Below, in pieces: positions 34,581-43,561 of a DNA stretch of 64,000 nt. The stretch is taken from positions 5,284,001-5,348,000 of the forward strand of contig NZ_CP077095.1 of NCBI RefSeq assembly GCF_014268885.2, written 5' to 3'. The stretch is from Pseudomonas xantholysinigenes (lineage in GTDB: Bacteria; Pseudomonadota; Gammaproteobacteria; Pseudomonadales; Pseudomonadaceae). Both the position numbers and the translations under genes were made by a program. The notes beneath the pieces are model-generated. The model did not search any database, was not told where the DNA came from, and saw only the letters and a program-made list of their open reading frames with translations. Position 1 is the first letter of the stretch, and each line of letters begins with the position of its first letter.

Positions 34581-35057
34581 TTACTTCACGGTGACCGTGA
34601 TCTTCTGCGACTCGACACTCGGTTTGAACGGCACGTGGTACTGGTCACCCAGCACCAGTTGCAGGGTGTGCTTGCCCGGGGTCAGGGTGATGGTCGCCTC
34701 GGTCTGCGCCTTGCCAAAGTGCAGCACTTGCGGGCCGGCCGGCAGCGGCGCGTTGTTCTCCGGCATCAGGCTGGTGGGCAGCGGCTGGTCGGCCAGCGGC
34801 GCCTTGTCGACATCCACCAGCAAATGATGGTGGCCGGTGTGCGGAGTCTGGTCACCGGCGGGCTTCAGGCCCATGCCTTCGATGCCGAACTTGACGGTGA
34901 AGGTCTTGTCGACCGTGGCCCCATCGGCCGGGGAAACGATGAAGACCTTGGCGCCTTCCGGTGGCTGCTGGCTCTTCAGGGCATCCGCGGCGCTGGCGAA
35001 CACCGACACCCCCATCAGCAGACCGGCGACGGCAGCACGCGAAAATAGGCTTTTCAT
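34581..35057 (-). CDS. DUF4399 exported protein
   Basis: Periplasmic protein of 158 residues with a clear signal peptide (about 1-23, ending ASA-AD) and a DUF4399 domain: a Greek-key-like region with VSPADGATVDKTFTVKFGIEGM and HTGHHHLLVD. The histidine cluster near residue 75 could bind metal; no function is known. AGGAGAAGTGA precedes the ATG. It is convergent with serA and divergent from the mini binding-protein gene. Confidence 0.85.
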   Translation of the reverse strand: MKSLFSRAAVAGLLMGVSVFASAADALKSQQPPEGAKVFIVSPADGATVDKTFTVKFGIEGMGLKPAGDQTPHTGHHHLLVDVDKAPLADQPLPTSLMPENNAPLPAGPQVLHFGKAQTEATITLTPGKHTLQLVLGDQYHVPFKPSVESQKITVTVK

Positions 35058-35283
35058 TCACTTCTCCTGTGATTCACTTCAATTGACCGCTATCACTCAA
35101 ACCCAGTGCGGCGGTACTTCACCATAGTCCACCTGAACCTCGAGTGGTTCAAAAACGCTGCACAAATATTTCAGGAGCAGGGCAAACATAAGGCCTGCGC
35201 CGAGGTCATAGGCTGCGTTCGACCGGCGCATGAACAAAGCGCCGGCGGCTGACACTCTTCTGCCAAACAAGAAAGGGGCTCCC

Positions 35284-35745
35284 ATGCGTTTGACCATTGG
35301 CGTACTGCTGGCTGTACTGTTCACCCCGTTGGCCCAGGCCGAACTGATCGACGAGATCAACGATCGGGGTGAACTGCGTATCGCGGTACAAAGCGACGCC
35401 GCGCCCTATGCATTCAAGCAGGACGAACACCTGACCGGTTTCGATATCGAGCTTGGCCAGGCATTGGCCAAGGAATTGGACCTGCGCGCCGAATTTATCG
35501 AAACGCCCGCCGCGCAAGTGCTACCGGGAGTGGAGAGCGGCAAGTTCGACATTACGGTCGACAAGCCAGACGAGGAAAACAAACTCGCACCCGCGTTGAG
35601 CGCCAGCCAGCCGTTTGGCGAGCAGCACCTGGTGATTCCATTCCAGAAGGATAATCCGGCGTTCGAGAGCGCCGTGAACAACGCCTTGCAACGGCTCAAG
35701 GACAATGGACGCCTGGCCGAACTGGAACAGAAATGGTTCCCGTAG
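35284..35745 (+). CDS. short periplasmic binding protein-like protein (SBP_bac_3, one lobe missing)
   Basis: Secreted protein of 153 residues (signal peptide about 1-19, AQA-ELI) related to polar amino acid binding proteins. Residues 20-90 match the first lobe (LIDEINDRGELRIAVQSDAAPYAF, FDIELGQALAKELDL, ESGKFDI), then the sequence jumps to family C-terminal features (AVNNALQRLKDNGRLAELEQKWFP). About 80-90 residues of the second lobe are absent compared with the usual 240-270-residue family. No frameshift or stop is visible and AAAGGGGCTCCC precedes the ATG, so it looks like an intact mini-protein. It probably cannot clamp a ligand in the usual way. Confidence 0.78.
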   Translation: MRLTIGVLLAVLFTPLAQAELIDEINDRGELRIAVQSDAAPYAFKQDEHLTGFDIELGQALAKELDLRAEFIETPAAQVLPGVESGKFDITVDKPDEENKLAPALSASQPFGEQHLVIPFQKDNPAFESAVNNALQRLKDNGRLAELEQKWFP

Positions 35746-35763
35746 GCACCAGCTCGCGGGCTT

Positions 35764-36267
35764 CTACGGGCCCGCGAGATTCAAGGCCTGCGCGGCCTGT
35801 TCCAGCTCCAGTTCGCTGAACACCAGCACCCCTTCGCGCCGCAGCGATGCCGTGGTCACCCCCTCCCCCGACACCTTCACACCGGTGAAGCTACCGTCAT
35901 AGGTCAGGCGGTTTCCACACGAAGGGCTGCCGGATTTGAGCACCGCCACGCGGATCCCGTGCCGCCGCACCAGGGCCAAGGCTTGCCGGGCGCCAGCGAG
36001 AAATGCCGCGCTGACATCCTCGCCGGACACCGTCACGACCTGCGCCAGCCCATCCAGCACCTCGCCGCCCTGCCCGCCCGGAATCTCCGCGGGCGGGCGC
36101 GGCGTCGGCAAGCCACCGGCTACCTCCGGACACAACGGCACCACCCGGCCTTCGGCCTGCCAGCGTTGCAACAGGTCGGGATGGCCACTGGCGCGCCCGT
36201 CGTAGCGCACCGGCTGGCCCAGCAGGCAGGCGCTGACCAGGACCTTGGGCAACTCAGAACGGGTCAT
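35764..36267 (-). CDS. DUF523 family protein
   Basis: Cytosolic protein of 167 residues with the conserved DUF523 cysteine motifs: VSACLLGQPVRYDG at the N-terminus, LCPEVAGGLPTPRPPAEI near residue 47, and LKSGSPSCG near 112. The three cysteines suggest a metal or iron-sulfur site; function unknown. Its start overlaps the end of the prolyl-hydroxylase gene by 14 bases on the same strand, so the two are translated together. ATG 36273 (MAMTRS) is an alternative start. Confidence 0.87.
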   Translation of the reverse strand: MTRSELPKVLVSACLLGQPVRYDGRASGHPDLLQRWQAEGRVVPLCPEVAGGLPTPRPPAEIPGGQGGEVLDGLAQVVTVSGEDVSAAFLAGARQALALVRRHGIRVAVLKSGSPSCGNRLTYDGSFTGVKVSGEGVTTASLRREGVLVFSELELEQAAQALNLAGP

Positions 36268-36877
36268 TGCCACGACGCCGGAACCAGCCCGTCAACGACA
36301 GGCGCTCGCGCCCGGCCGGCAGGACTTCGTGGGGCACATCGCCCGAGAGGAACACCACCAGGGTGCCGGCGCGCGGTTGCACATCATGCTCGCGGTCGCC
36401 GTCCAGGAACATGCGCAGCTGCCCACCATCCTCCGGTTGCCAGCCTTCATTGAGATAGAGCACGGCGGAAACCATGCGCCGGTCATCGTCGCGGAAGCGA
36501 TCGAGGTGGCGTTTGTAGAACGCACCCGGCGGGTACAGGGCGAAGTGGCATTCGAAATCCTCCAACCCCAGGAACAACCCTTGGTTGATGGCCTGACGCA
36601 ACCCATCCATCTCGTCCAGGTAGCCGTCGCAGGCGTCCGACTCCCCAGGATCGATCCACTGGATCTGGTCACCACGAATCGCTTCGCGGATCTCCTGCCC
36701 GGCGCCGCGCCCGACCCCGGCGGGGTTGAGTTCGCCCTCGGCGTAACGGCGCCGACACTCGGCCGCGAGCGCGCGCGACAGCTCGTCGGGCAGGAATAGG
36801 GATTGCTGCGACCAGCCACGGGTGGCCAGGTCGTCGACGATGGCCGACAGCAGCGGATGTTCGGAAGGATTGTGCAT
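36254..36877 (-). CDS. 2-OG/Fe(II) prolyl hydroxylase (PPHD, EF-Tu hydroxylase homologue)
   Basis: Non-heme iron dioxygenase of 207 residues, P4Hc/SM-20 type. Iron ligands are His124 and Asp126 (KRHLDRF) and His183 (VPHEVL), and Arg192 (ERLSLTGWF) should bind 2-oxoglutarate. Length and these positions agree with the P. putida PPHD protein as I recall it, which hydroxylates a switch-I proline of EF-Tu and is an ancestor-like relative of human HIF prolyl hydroxylases; the P. aeruginosa homologue affects pigment production. It is translationally coupled to the DUF523 gene. The role in oxygen sensing is established knowledge for homologues, not shown here. Confidence 0.88.
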   Translation of the reverse strand: MHNPSEHPLLSAIVDDLATRGWSQQSLFLPDELSRALAAECRRRYAEGELNPAGVGRGAGQEIREAIRGDQIQWIDPGESDACDGYLDEMDGLRQAINQGLFLGLEDFECHFALYPPGAFYKRHLDRFRDDDRRMVSAVLYLNEGWQPEDGGQLRMFLDGDREHDVQPRAGTLVVFLSGDVPHEVLPAGRERLSLTGWFRRRGNDPF

Positions 36878-36998
36878 GGCGCATCATATCCATTCGCCCG
36901 GCGCTCGCACAGCGCCACTTGGTCAGGAAGCGCCACGGGCGTCTCGACAAAGGCCCGCCACGCCAAGGACAATAGCGGCCTGCCGACAGGAGTCCTGA

Positions 36999-37751
36999 AT
37001 GCGCCGTTTGTTTTCCCTGCTAGTGCTGCTGACCTGCACCATGCCTGTCTGGGCAGACAGCCTCGATCAACTGTACAAGGCCGCCGGCTGGCCCGACCAG
37101 CGCGCCCACTTCAACGATGCCGTGAGTGCCGCCCAGCAGCGCTACCGCAACAGCCTGCCGCCGGCCGTCTACCAGGCGCTGGTGAACAACAGCAACCAGC
37201 GCTTCCAGGCCCAGGCCATGGACCGCCGCGCCCAGGCACAGCTGCGTGCCAACCTGGGCAACCCGACACCGGCCCTGGCGTTCTTCCAGTCGCCCGTGGG
37301 GCGCAAGGTGGTGGCCGCCGAGCTGCTGGCCACGCGCAAGGACCAGCTGGCGAAGAACGCCAAGGGCCTGCCGAAGATCCAGGCCAGCGACACCCGCCTG
37401 CTGATCATCGGCCACCTGGCCCAGGCCCTGCCTGCCCGCGAAGCCGGTGCCGAAGTCAGCCTCGCCATCGCCGGGGTCGCGGCCGACAGCCTAAGCTCGA
37501 TGCTGCCCGGCCTGTTCGGTGGCGGCCAGGCCCAGAGCCTGCTCGACGGCCAGCGCCAGCGGCTGATGAACCAGGTGGGCGAAGACCTGAACAACACCCT
37601 GTTGTACGTCTACCGCGACCTCTCGGATACCGAACTCGAGGCGTTCGCCACCTTCGCCGAATCCGCCGACGGCCAGGCCTACTACAAGGCCGCGGTGACC
37701 GCGGTGCGCGCCGCCTTGGCCGTCGGCCAGAACGCCGCCGACCTGAACTGA
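36999..37751 (+). CDS. DUF2059 exported protein
   Basis: Secreted protein of 250 residues with a signal peptide (about 1-19, VWA-DS) and a helical DUF2059-type C-terminal region (about 170-235, containing LSDTELEAFATFAESADGQAYYKA). Function unknown. AGGAGTCCTGA precedes the ATG. It is convergent with the alpha/beta hydrolase gene, whose stop is directly adjacent (no gap), so 3' ends must overlap. Confidence 0.83.
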   Translation: MRRLFSLLVLLTCTMPVWADSLDQLYKAAGWPDQRAHFNDAVSAAQQRYRNSLPPAVYQALVNNSNQRFQAQAMDRRAQAQLRANLGNPTPALAFFQSPVGRKVVAAELLATRKDQLAKNAKGLPKIQASDTRLLIIGHLAQALPAREAGAEVSLAIAGVAADSLSSMLPGLFGGGQAQSLLDGQRQRLMNQVGEDLNNTLLYVYRDLSDTELEAFATFAESADGQAYYKAAVTAVRAALAVGQNAADLN

Positions 37752-38678
37752 TCAGCCCAGGCGCTGGCCGATGAAGTCGAAGTAGCGCTGGCGGATACCA
37801 GGCAATTCATTGGCCAGGTGATGGCGCGCTTCGGGCAGCATGAGGATCTGCGGTTCGGCGAACTTGGCCTTGAGCACCTGCAGGTTGTAGGGCCAGTCCA
37901 CCGTGCCGTCCGCCTCGCCCTGCACGATCAAGGGCCGCCGTGCGCTGCGCGGCGCCGCCTCGATCCGCTTGACCCAACGCAGCAGCGCCCCGACCCAGGC
38001 GGTCGGCAGGCGGCGCGGCTGCAGCGGATCGGCCTCGAGAAACGCCAGGAAGTTCGGGTCGTTGGTGTTCTCGCTGAAGCGCCGCTCGATGCCGTTGACG
38101 AAATGGCGCAGCACGCAATAGCTCAGCTTGGACCAGTGCCAGGCACGCGGGCGTACCAGCGGCGCCAGCAGGATCACCTCGCCATCCGCCGGGCTGTGCT
38201 CACCTTGGTGCAACAGGTGGTCGACCACGATCGCCCCACCGGTGCTTTGCCCGCACAGATGCCAGGGGCGCGGCAGATCGAGCTGGCGCGCCTGTTCGAA
38301 CAAGGTGTCGAGCACCTGCTGGTATCGCCCGAAATCGTCGATGCTGGCCCGTTCGCCGCTGGACAACCCATGCCCGGGCAGGTCGCAGGCGATCACCGCA
38401 TAGCCCTGTTGCAGGGCCCAGGCGATCACATGGCGGTACAGGCCCATGTGGTCGTAGTAGCCATGCAGCAGGAACAGCGTGGCCTGGGGCTGCTCGGGCA
38501 ACCAGGCCTGGCCGACCAGGTCGAAGCCGGCCGCCTGGAAACCGCCCAGCCAACTGCGTACCGGCAGGTCCAAGCCATAGAAATGCTGGTAGGCCTGGCC
38601 CTGGCTGGATAACGGCTGGCGAGCGGTGAGAGGCGACAGGCTGGCGCGCAGCACGTCGGCTTGGAAACTGGCGGTCAT
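37752..38678 (-). CDS. alpha/beta hydrolase (monoacylglycerol lipase/serine aminopeptidase type)
   Basis: Cytosolic hydrolase of 308 residues with an oxyanion segment FLLHGYYDHMG (about 89), nucleophile elbow GQSTGG (Ser about residue 165), and C-terminal acid/His region (GEADGTVDW; PEARHHLANE). The Hydrolase_4 pattern fits lipid or small-ester hydrolysis; substrate unknown. Start MTASFQADVL (38678) is chosen because the upstream 47 codons of open frame read through the divergent gene's promoter region. Confidence 0.85.
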   Translation of the reverse strand: MTASFQADVLRASLSPLTARQPLSSQGQAYQHFYGLDLPVRSWLGGFQAAGFDLVGQAWLPEQPQATLFLLHGYYDHMGLYRHVIAWALQQGYAVIACDLPGHGLSSGERASIDDFGRYQQVLDTLFEQARQLDLPRPWHLCGQSTGGAIVVDHLLHQGEHSPADGEVILLAPLVRPRAWHWSKLSYCVLRHFVNGIERRFSENTNDPNFLAFLEADPLQPRRLPTAWVGALLRWVKRIEAAPRSARRPLIVQGEADGTVDWPYNLQVLKAKFAEPQILMLPEARHHLANELPGIRQRYFDFIGQRLG

Positions 38679-38799
38679 GGGGTGAATCCGAAGTGCAGCG
38701 AGTATTGATCTGCGATATTCAGCTCTGGGCCGCGCCATGGCAAGCTTGGCCCCTTTTCCAACCAACCACGCGACCCAGCGGGCGCGGGCCAGGGCACCT

Positions 38800-39357
38800 A
38801 TGGCAAAGCGACTCTTCACCCTCCTTGCACTGCTACTCGGCGCCGCCGCCCTGTGGTGGGCCTACGACAGCTTCCAGAGCCGCTACCTGCGCCCGTTCGA
38901 CAACCAGGCCACCCTGTTCGACGGCAACCAACTGCGCCTGCCGCCAGAACTGGCCGGCCCCGGCCCGATCCGCGTGGTGCATTTCTGGGACCCGGCCTGC
39001 CCCTGCAACGTCGGCAACCAGCAGCACCTGGGTGAGCTGGTCGAGCGCTTCGCGCCCCTGGGCGTGAGTTTCCATGTACTGCAAAAGCCCGGCAGCCATG
39101 GCCAGCTGCCGGCCAACCTCGGCGCGCTCAAGCCCCTGGCCAACCTGCCCGGCAGCGAACAGTTGCCGGCCAGCCCTGCGGTGGCAATCTGGGACCGCGA
39201 TGGCCAGCTTGCCTATTTTGGGCCATACAGCGAAGGCGCGGTGTGCAACGCGAGCAACAGCTTCATCGAGCCGATCCTCAGGGCATTGCACGAGGGGCGT
39301 CGGGTTCAGGCCTCCAATACCCTGGCGGTAGGCTGCTACTGCCCCTGGGCCGGTTGA
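38800..39357 (+). CDS. DUF6436 thioredoxin-like membrane-anchored protein
   Basis: Protein of 185 residues with one N-terminal membrane segment (about 5-22) and a thioredoxin-like periplasmic domain. The redox-type motif is DPACPCN (near residue 68), and the C-terminus carries another Cys pair (GCYCPWAG). The fold suggests a periplasmic thiol or peroxide role; no partner is visible. CAGGG lies upstream of the ATG. It is 128 bases before the acylase gene on the same strand. Confidence 0.75.
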   Translation: MAKRLFTLLALLLGAAALWWAYDSFQSRYLRPFDNQATLFDGNQLRLPPELAGPGPIRVVHFWDPACPCNVGNQQHLGELVERFAPLGVSFHVLQKPGSHGQLPANLGALKPLANLPGSEQLPASPAVAIWDRDGQLAYFGPYSEGAVCNASNSFIEPILRALHEGRRVQASNTLAVGCYCPWAG

Positions 39358-39485
39358 CGATAACGCTGGCCAGCGCCAGCGGTTGTTCATCGAGGGGCAT
39401 GGAAACGCCCTCAGGGACTATGCTCAGGTCGCGATTGCGCCGATGATCGGCCCACAGCCAACCCTCGAATGCACAAGGAGTCTCG

Positions 39486-41852
39486 ATGAAGCGCAGCCTG
39501 ACCCTGCTGGCGGTGGTGATCACCATCGCAGCCGCTGGCACCGGTTACTGGTACGTGCAAGGCAAGCAGCCGCAACGTGAGGGCGAGCTCGCCATCGCCG
39601 GGTTGCAGGCGCCAGTCAGCGTGCGCTATGACGCCCGTGGCGTACCGCACCTGCAGGCGCAGAACGAACAGGACCTCTATCGCGCGCTCGGCTACGTGCA
39701 CGCCCAGGACCGCTTGTTCCAGATGGAAATCATGCGCCGCCTGGCCCGCGGCGAACTGGCCGAAGTGCTGGGCGACAAGCTGCTGGCCACCGATACCCTG
39801 TTCCGCAGCCTGCGCATCCGCGACCAGGCCGCGTTGATGGTACAGCGACAAGACCAGCAATCCCCCGCCTGGCAGGCGCTGCAGGCGTACCTGGACGGCA
39901 TCAATCAATGGCAGGCCGGCCACCCGAAACCCATGGAGTTCGACCTGCTCGGCATCCCATCCCGGCCCTTCACCGCCGAGGACACCCTGAGCATCGCCGG
40001 CTACCTGGCCTACAGTTTCGCCGCGGCGTTTCGCACCGAGCCGGCACTGACCTACATCCGCGACCAGCTCGGCCCCGACTACCTGAAGATCTTCGACCTC
40101 GACTGGCAGCCGGACGGGGCCCTGGCCACGCCGCTGGCCGCCGCCGACTGGCGCAGCCTGGAGCAGCTCGCCCAGCTCAGCCAGGAGGCCCTAGGCGACG
40201 CTGGCATCCCGCAGTTCGAAGGCAGCAACGCCTGGGCCGTGGCCGGCCGCCATACCCGCAGTGGCCGCCCGCTGCTGGCCGGCGACCCGCATATCAGCTT
40301 CGCCGTGCCGGCAGTCTGGTACGAGGCCGAGCTGTCGGCACCGGGCTTCAACCTGTATGGCTATTTCCTGGCCCTCAACCCGTTCGCCCTGCTTGGCCAC
40401 AACCGCGACTTCGGCTGGAGCCTGACCATGTTCCAGAATGACGATGTCGACCTGATCGCCGAAAAAACCAACCCGGACAATCCCGAGCAGGTCATGGCCG
40501 ATGGCCGCTGGCAGGCCCTGGAGAAAACCGAGCAGCGCGTTGCCGTCAAGGGCGAGGAAGCCACCACCCTCACCCTGCGTCGCTCACCCCATGGCCCGAT
40601 CGTCAACAACGTGCTGGGCGACACCGCCGGCCCCACGCCGATCGCCCTGTGGTGGGCGTTCCTCGAAACCGAGAACCCGATCCTCGAAGGCCTCTACCAA
40701 CTCAACCGTGCCGACACCCTGGACAAGATGCGCGAGGCCGCGGCCCAGATCCAGGCGCCGGGGCTCAACCTGGTCTGGGCCAATGCCCGCGGCGATATCG
40801 GCTGGTGGGCGGCGGCGCGCCTGCCGATCCGCCCGGACGGGGTCAATCCAACGTTCATCCTCGATGGCAGCAGCCACCAGGCCGACAAGCTCGGCTTCTA
40901 CCCGTTCAGCGTCAACCCGCAGCAGGAGAACCCGGCCAGCGGCTACATCGTCTCGGCCAACTACCAGCCGCCGTCGGCAGTACCGGTGCCCGGCTACTAC
41001 AACCTGGCCGACCGCGGCCGCCAGCTGGACCGCCTGCTGCGCAACTCTGACAGCCAATGGGACACCCAGAACAGCCAGGCGCTGCAGTTGGACACCAGCA
41101 GTGACTACGGCCCACGGACCCTGGCACCGCTGCTGGGCACCCTGCGCGAAGTGGCCCAGGGCGATGAGGAAAAAGAGCTGGTCGAGCAACTGGCCGCCTG
41201 GCGTGGCGACTACCCCGTGGACTCCACCAGCGCCACGCTGTTCAACCAGTTTCTCTACGAGCTGGCCTACGCCGCCCTGCACGACGAGCTCGGCGATACC
41301 TGGTTCCCGGTGCTGCTCGGCACCCGCGCCATCGACGCCGCCCTGCCGCGCCTGGCGGCCGACCCAAGCTCACCGTGGTGGAACCTGCGTGGCGGCAACC
41401 AGCACAGCGACCGTACCGCCGTGGTGCGCCAAGCCTGGCAACACAGCCTCGCGCACCTGCGCCAGACCTTCGGCCAGGACCCGGCCAGTTGGCAATGGGG
41501 CAAGGCTCACACCCTCACCCACAACCACCCGCTGGGGGTGAAGAAGCCGCTGAACCTGCTGTTCAATGTCGGCCCGTTCGCCGCGCCCGGCACCCACGAG
41601 GTGCCCAACAACCTCTCGGCGAAGATCGGCCCAGCACCTTGGCCGGTCACCTATGGCCCCTCGACCCGGCGCCTGATCGACTTCGCCGACGCCGGCGCGG
41701 CGCTGACCATCAACCCGGTCGGGCAGAGTGGCGTGCCGTTCGATCGACATTATGGCGACCAGGCGCAGGACTATATCGAGGGCCGCTACCACAAGGCACG
41801 GATGGGGGTGATTCCAGCGCAGAGCACATTGCGCCTGGTGCCCGCTCAGTAA
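39486..41852 (+). CDS. penicillin acylase family protein (Ntn amidase)
   Basis: Exported amidase precursor of 788 residues. After a signal or anchor segment (about 5-24) comes the alpha chain; Ser247 in EGSNAWAVAG is the N-terminal nucleophile exposed by autocleavage after Gly246. The beta chain shows AGDPHISFAVPAVWYEAEL, HSPHG-like RRSPHGPIVNN and TSDYGP-type motifs. Relatives include beta-lactam acylases and N-acyl-homoserine-lactone acylases (PvdQ, QuiP); this sequence is not clearly either, so quorum quenching is only a possibility. AAGGAG precedes the ATG at 39486. Confidence 0.9.
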   Translation: MKRSLTLLAVVITIAAAGTGYWYVQGKQPQREGELAIAGLQAPVSVRYDARGVPHLQAQNEQDLYRALGYVHAQDRLFQMEIMRRLARGELAEVLGDKLLATDTLFRSLRIRDQAALMVQRQDQQSPAWQALQAYLDGINQWQAGHPKPMEFDLLGIPSRPFTAEDTLSIAGYLAYSFAAAFRTEPALTYIRDQLGPDYLKIFDLDWQPDGALATPLAAADWRSLEQLAQLSQEALGDAGIPQFEGSNAWAVAGRHTRSGRPLLAGDPHISFAVPAVWYEAELSAPGFNLYGYFLALNPFALLGHNRDFGWSLTMFQNDDVDLIAEKTNPDNPEQVMADGRWQALEKTEQRVAVKGEEATTLTLRRSPHGPIVNNVLGDTAGPTPIALWWAFLETENPILEGLYQLNRADTLDKMREAAAQIQAPGLNLVWANARGDIGWWAAARLPIRPDGVNPTFILDGSSHQADKLGFYPFSVNPQQENPASGYIVSANYQPPSAVPVPGYYNLADRGRQLDRLLRNSDSQWDTQNSQALQLDTSSDYGPRTLAPLLGTLREVAQGDEEKELVEQLAAWRGDYPVDSTSATLFNQFLYELAYAALHDELGDTWFPVLLGTRAIDAALPRLAADPSSPWWNLRGGNQHSDRTAVVRQAWQHSLAHLRQTFGQDPASWQWGKAHTLTHNHPLGVKKPLNLLFNVGPFAAPGTHEVPNNLSAKIGPAPWPVTYGPSTRRLIDFADAGAALTINPVGQSGVPFDRHYGDQAQDYIEGRYHKARMGVIPAQSTLRLVPAQ

Positions 41853-41918
41853 CAGTGGGCGCCGGCCTTGTCGGCGAACACCGGCGTGGCCGGTGCCAGC
41901 CGCCATGGCCGGGAGTGC

Positions 41919-42791
41919 TCAACCCTGCCACTTGCCCCCTTCGACGATCACGCTCTCAGGCTTGGTGTCGTCGCTCAGCTCCTTGCGCACGTACTGGTCG
42001 TACAGCTTGAGCAGGTACTTCTCCTCGCCCAGCTTGGCCAGCTCGGCGTTCACCCAGTCACGCAGCTCGGTGTTGCCCTTCTTCACCGCCGGCGCAATCG
42101 GCGCTTCATCGCCCAACAGGTCAGGCAGCACACGGTAGCCCGGGTTCTGCTTGGCCCAGCTGAACAGGATCAGGTTGTCCTGGGCGTAGGCGTCGCCACG
42201 GCCATTGGCCAGGGCCGCCAGCGACTCGGTGTTCTTCTCGAACTTGAGCAGCTTCCACTGCGGATGGGTCTTGGTCAGCCAGATATCGGCCGTGGTGCCG
42301 GTGGTGACGATGATGGTCTTGTCGGCCAGGTCGTCGAGCTTCTGCACCGGGCTGCCGTCGGCGACGATGGCCTGTACCGCCACGCGCAGGTTCGGGTTGG
42401 TGAAGTCCACCACCTCCTTGCGCTCCGGGGTGACGGTCATGTTGGCCAGGATCAGATCGACCTTGTCGCTCTGCAGGAATGGAATGCGACTGGCGGGCTC
42501 GACGGCGACGAACTCGACCTTGTTCTCGTCGCCCAGCAGGTCCTTGGCGAAACGCCGGCCAATGTCGGTGTCGAAGCCGACATAGCGGCCGCTTTCATCG
42601 ACGAAGCCGAATGGCGGCTTGTCGGTGAACACGCCGACGATCAGCTTGTCGCGGGCCTTGATGGTTTCCAGGTAGCTGCTGGCCGGCGAAGCGGCAGCGG
42701 GCTTGGCCGTCTCTTCGGACTTGTTGCAGCCGGCCAGCAAGGCCAGGCCAAGCAGGGGGGCGAGCAGTTTGGCGAACGGTGCGGTCTTCAT
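41919..42791 (-). CDS. polar amino acid ABC transporter, binding lipoprotein
   Basis: Solute-binding protein of 290 residues with a lipobox LAGC (Cys22), so anchored in the periplasm. The SBP_bac_3 domain (about 48-270) has VGVFTDKPPFGFVDESGRYVGFDTDIG and NMTVTPERKEVVDFTNPNLR. The ATG overlaps the ATPase stop as ATGA, placing it last in a permease-permease-ATPase-binding protein operon. The ligand is a polar amino acid; cystine or glutamate/aspartate are candidates, and the sulfur-gene surroundings favour cystine (inference). Confidence 0.88.
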   Translation of the reverse strand: MKTAPFAKLLAPLLGLALLAGCNKSEETAKPAAASPASSYLETIKARDKLIVGVFTDKPPFGFVDESGRYVGFDTDIGRRFAKDLLGDENKVEFVAVEPASRIPFLQSDKVDLILANMTVTPERKEVVDFTNPNLRVAVQAIVADGSPVQKLDDLADKTIIVTTGTTADIWLTKTHPQWKLLKFEKNTESLAALANGRGDAYAQDNLILFSWAKQNPGYRVLPDLLGDEAPIAPAVKKGNTELRDWVNAELAKLGEEKYLLKLYDQYVRKELSDDTKPESVIVEGGKWQG

Positions 42792-43561
42792 GACAGTTCC
42801 TTGTGCAATGACATGGGCAGGCTTTCGACGAACGAGAATTTCTCCAGGAACTGCTGCGCGCGTGCGGTCCGCGGTCGGGTGAAGAAAGGCTCGGGGTGAC
42901 TCTGTTCAAGGATCCTGCCGGCCTCCATGAACACGATGCGGTCGGCCACCGCGCGGGCGAAGGCCATTTCGTGGGTGACGATCAGCAGGGTCATGCCGTC
43001 GCGGGCCAGGCCCTGGATCACCTGCAGCACCTCCTTGACCATTTCCGGGTCGAGGGCCGCGGTGACCTCGTCGAACAGCATCACCTGGGGGTTCATGCAC
43101 AGCGAGCGGACGATGGCGATGCGCTGCTGCTGGCCACCGGAGAGCTGGCGCGGGAAGGCATCGCGCTTGTCCAGCAAGCCCACCCGGGCCAGCAACGCCT
43201 CGGCCTGGGCCAAAGCCTCGGCGCGTTCGCGCTTCTGCACCTTGAGTGGGCCGAGCAACAAGTTGTCGATCACGCTCATGTGGCCAAACAGGTGGTAGCT
43301 CTGGAACACCATGCCGACCCGCTGACGCACCTGGCGCCAGTCGGTATCCGGCCTGAGCAGCTGCTCCCCGGCCAGGGTCAGGCTGCCGCCCTGGGCCGCC
43401 TCCAGGCCGTTGAGGCAGCGCAGCAGCGTGCTCTTGCCGCAGCCGCTGGGGCCGAGGATCACCACCACCTCACCGGCGTTTACCTGCAGGTCGATGTCCG
43501 CCAGCACCTGGTGCTGGCCGAAGAATTTGTTGAAGCCTTGGAATTCGATCAGTGGATTCAT
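42788..43561 (-). CDS. polar amino acid ABC transporter, ATPase
   Basis: Cytoplasmic ABC ATPase of 257 residues (GlnQ/TcyN type). It has Walker A GPSGCGKST, signature LSGGQQQRIAIVRSL, Walker B VMLFDEVTAALDPE and THEMAFARAVAD. The ATG at 43561 overlaps the upstream permease stop codon (ATGA), and its own stop overlaps the binding-protein start, so the four genes are tightly coupled. The longer open frame to 43945 reads across the permease gene and is not used. Confidence 0.92.
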   Translation of the reverse strand: MNPLIEFQGFNKFFGQHQVLADIDLQVNAGEVVVILGPSGCGKSTLLRCLNGLEAAQGGSLTLAGEQLLRPDTDWRQVRQRVGMVFQSYHLFGHMSVIDNLLLGPLKVQKRERAEALAQAEALLARVGLLDKRDAFPRQLSGGQQQRIAIVRSLCMNPQVMLFDEVTAALDPEMVKEVLQVIQGLARDGMTLLIVTHEMAFARAVADRIVFMEAGRILEQSHPEPFFTRPRTARAQQFLEKFSFVESLPMSLHKELS

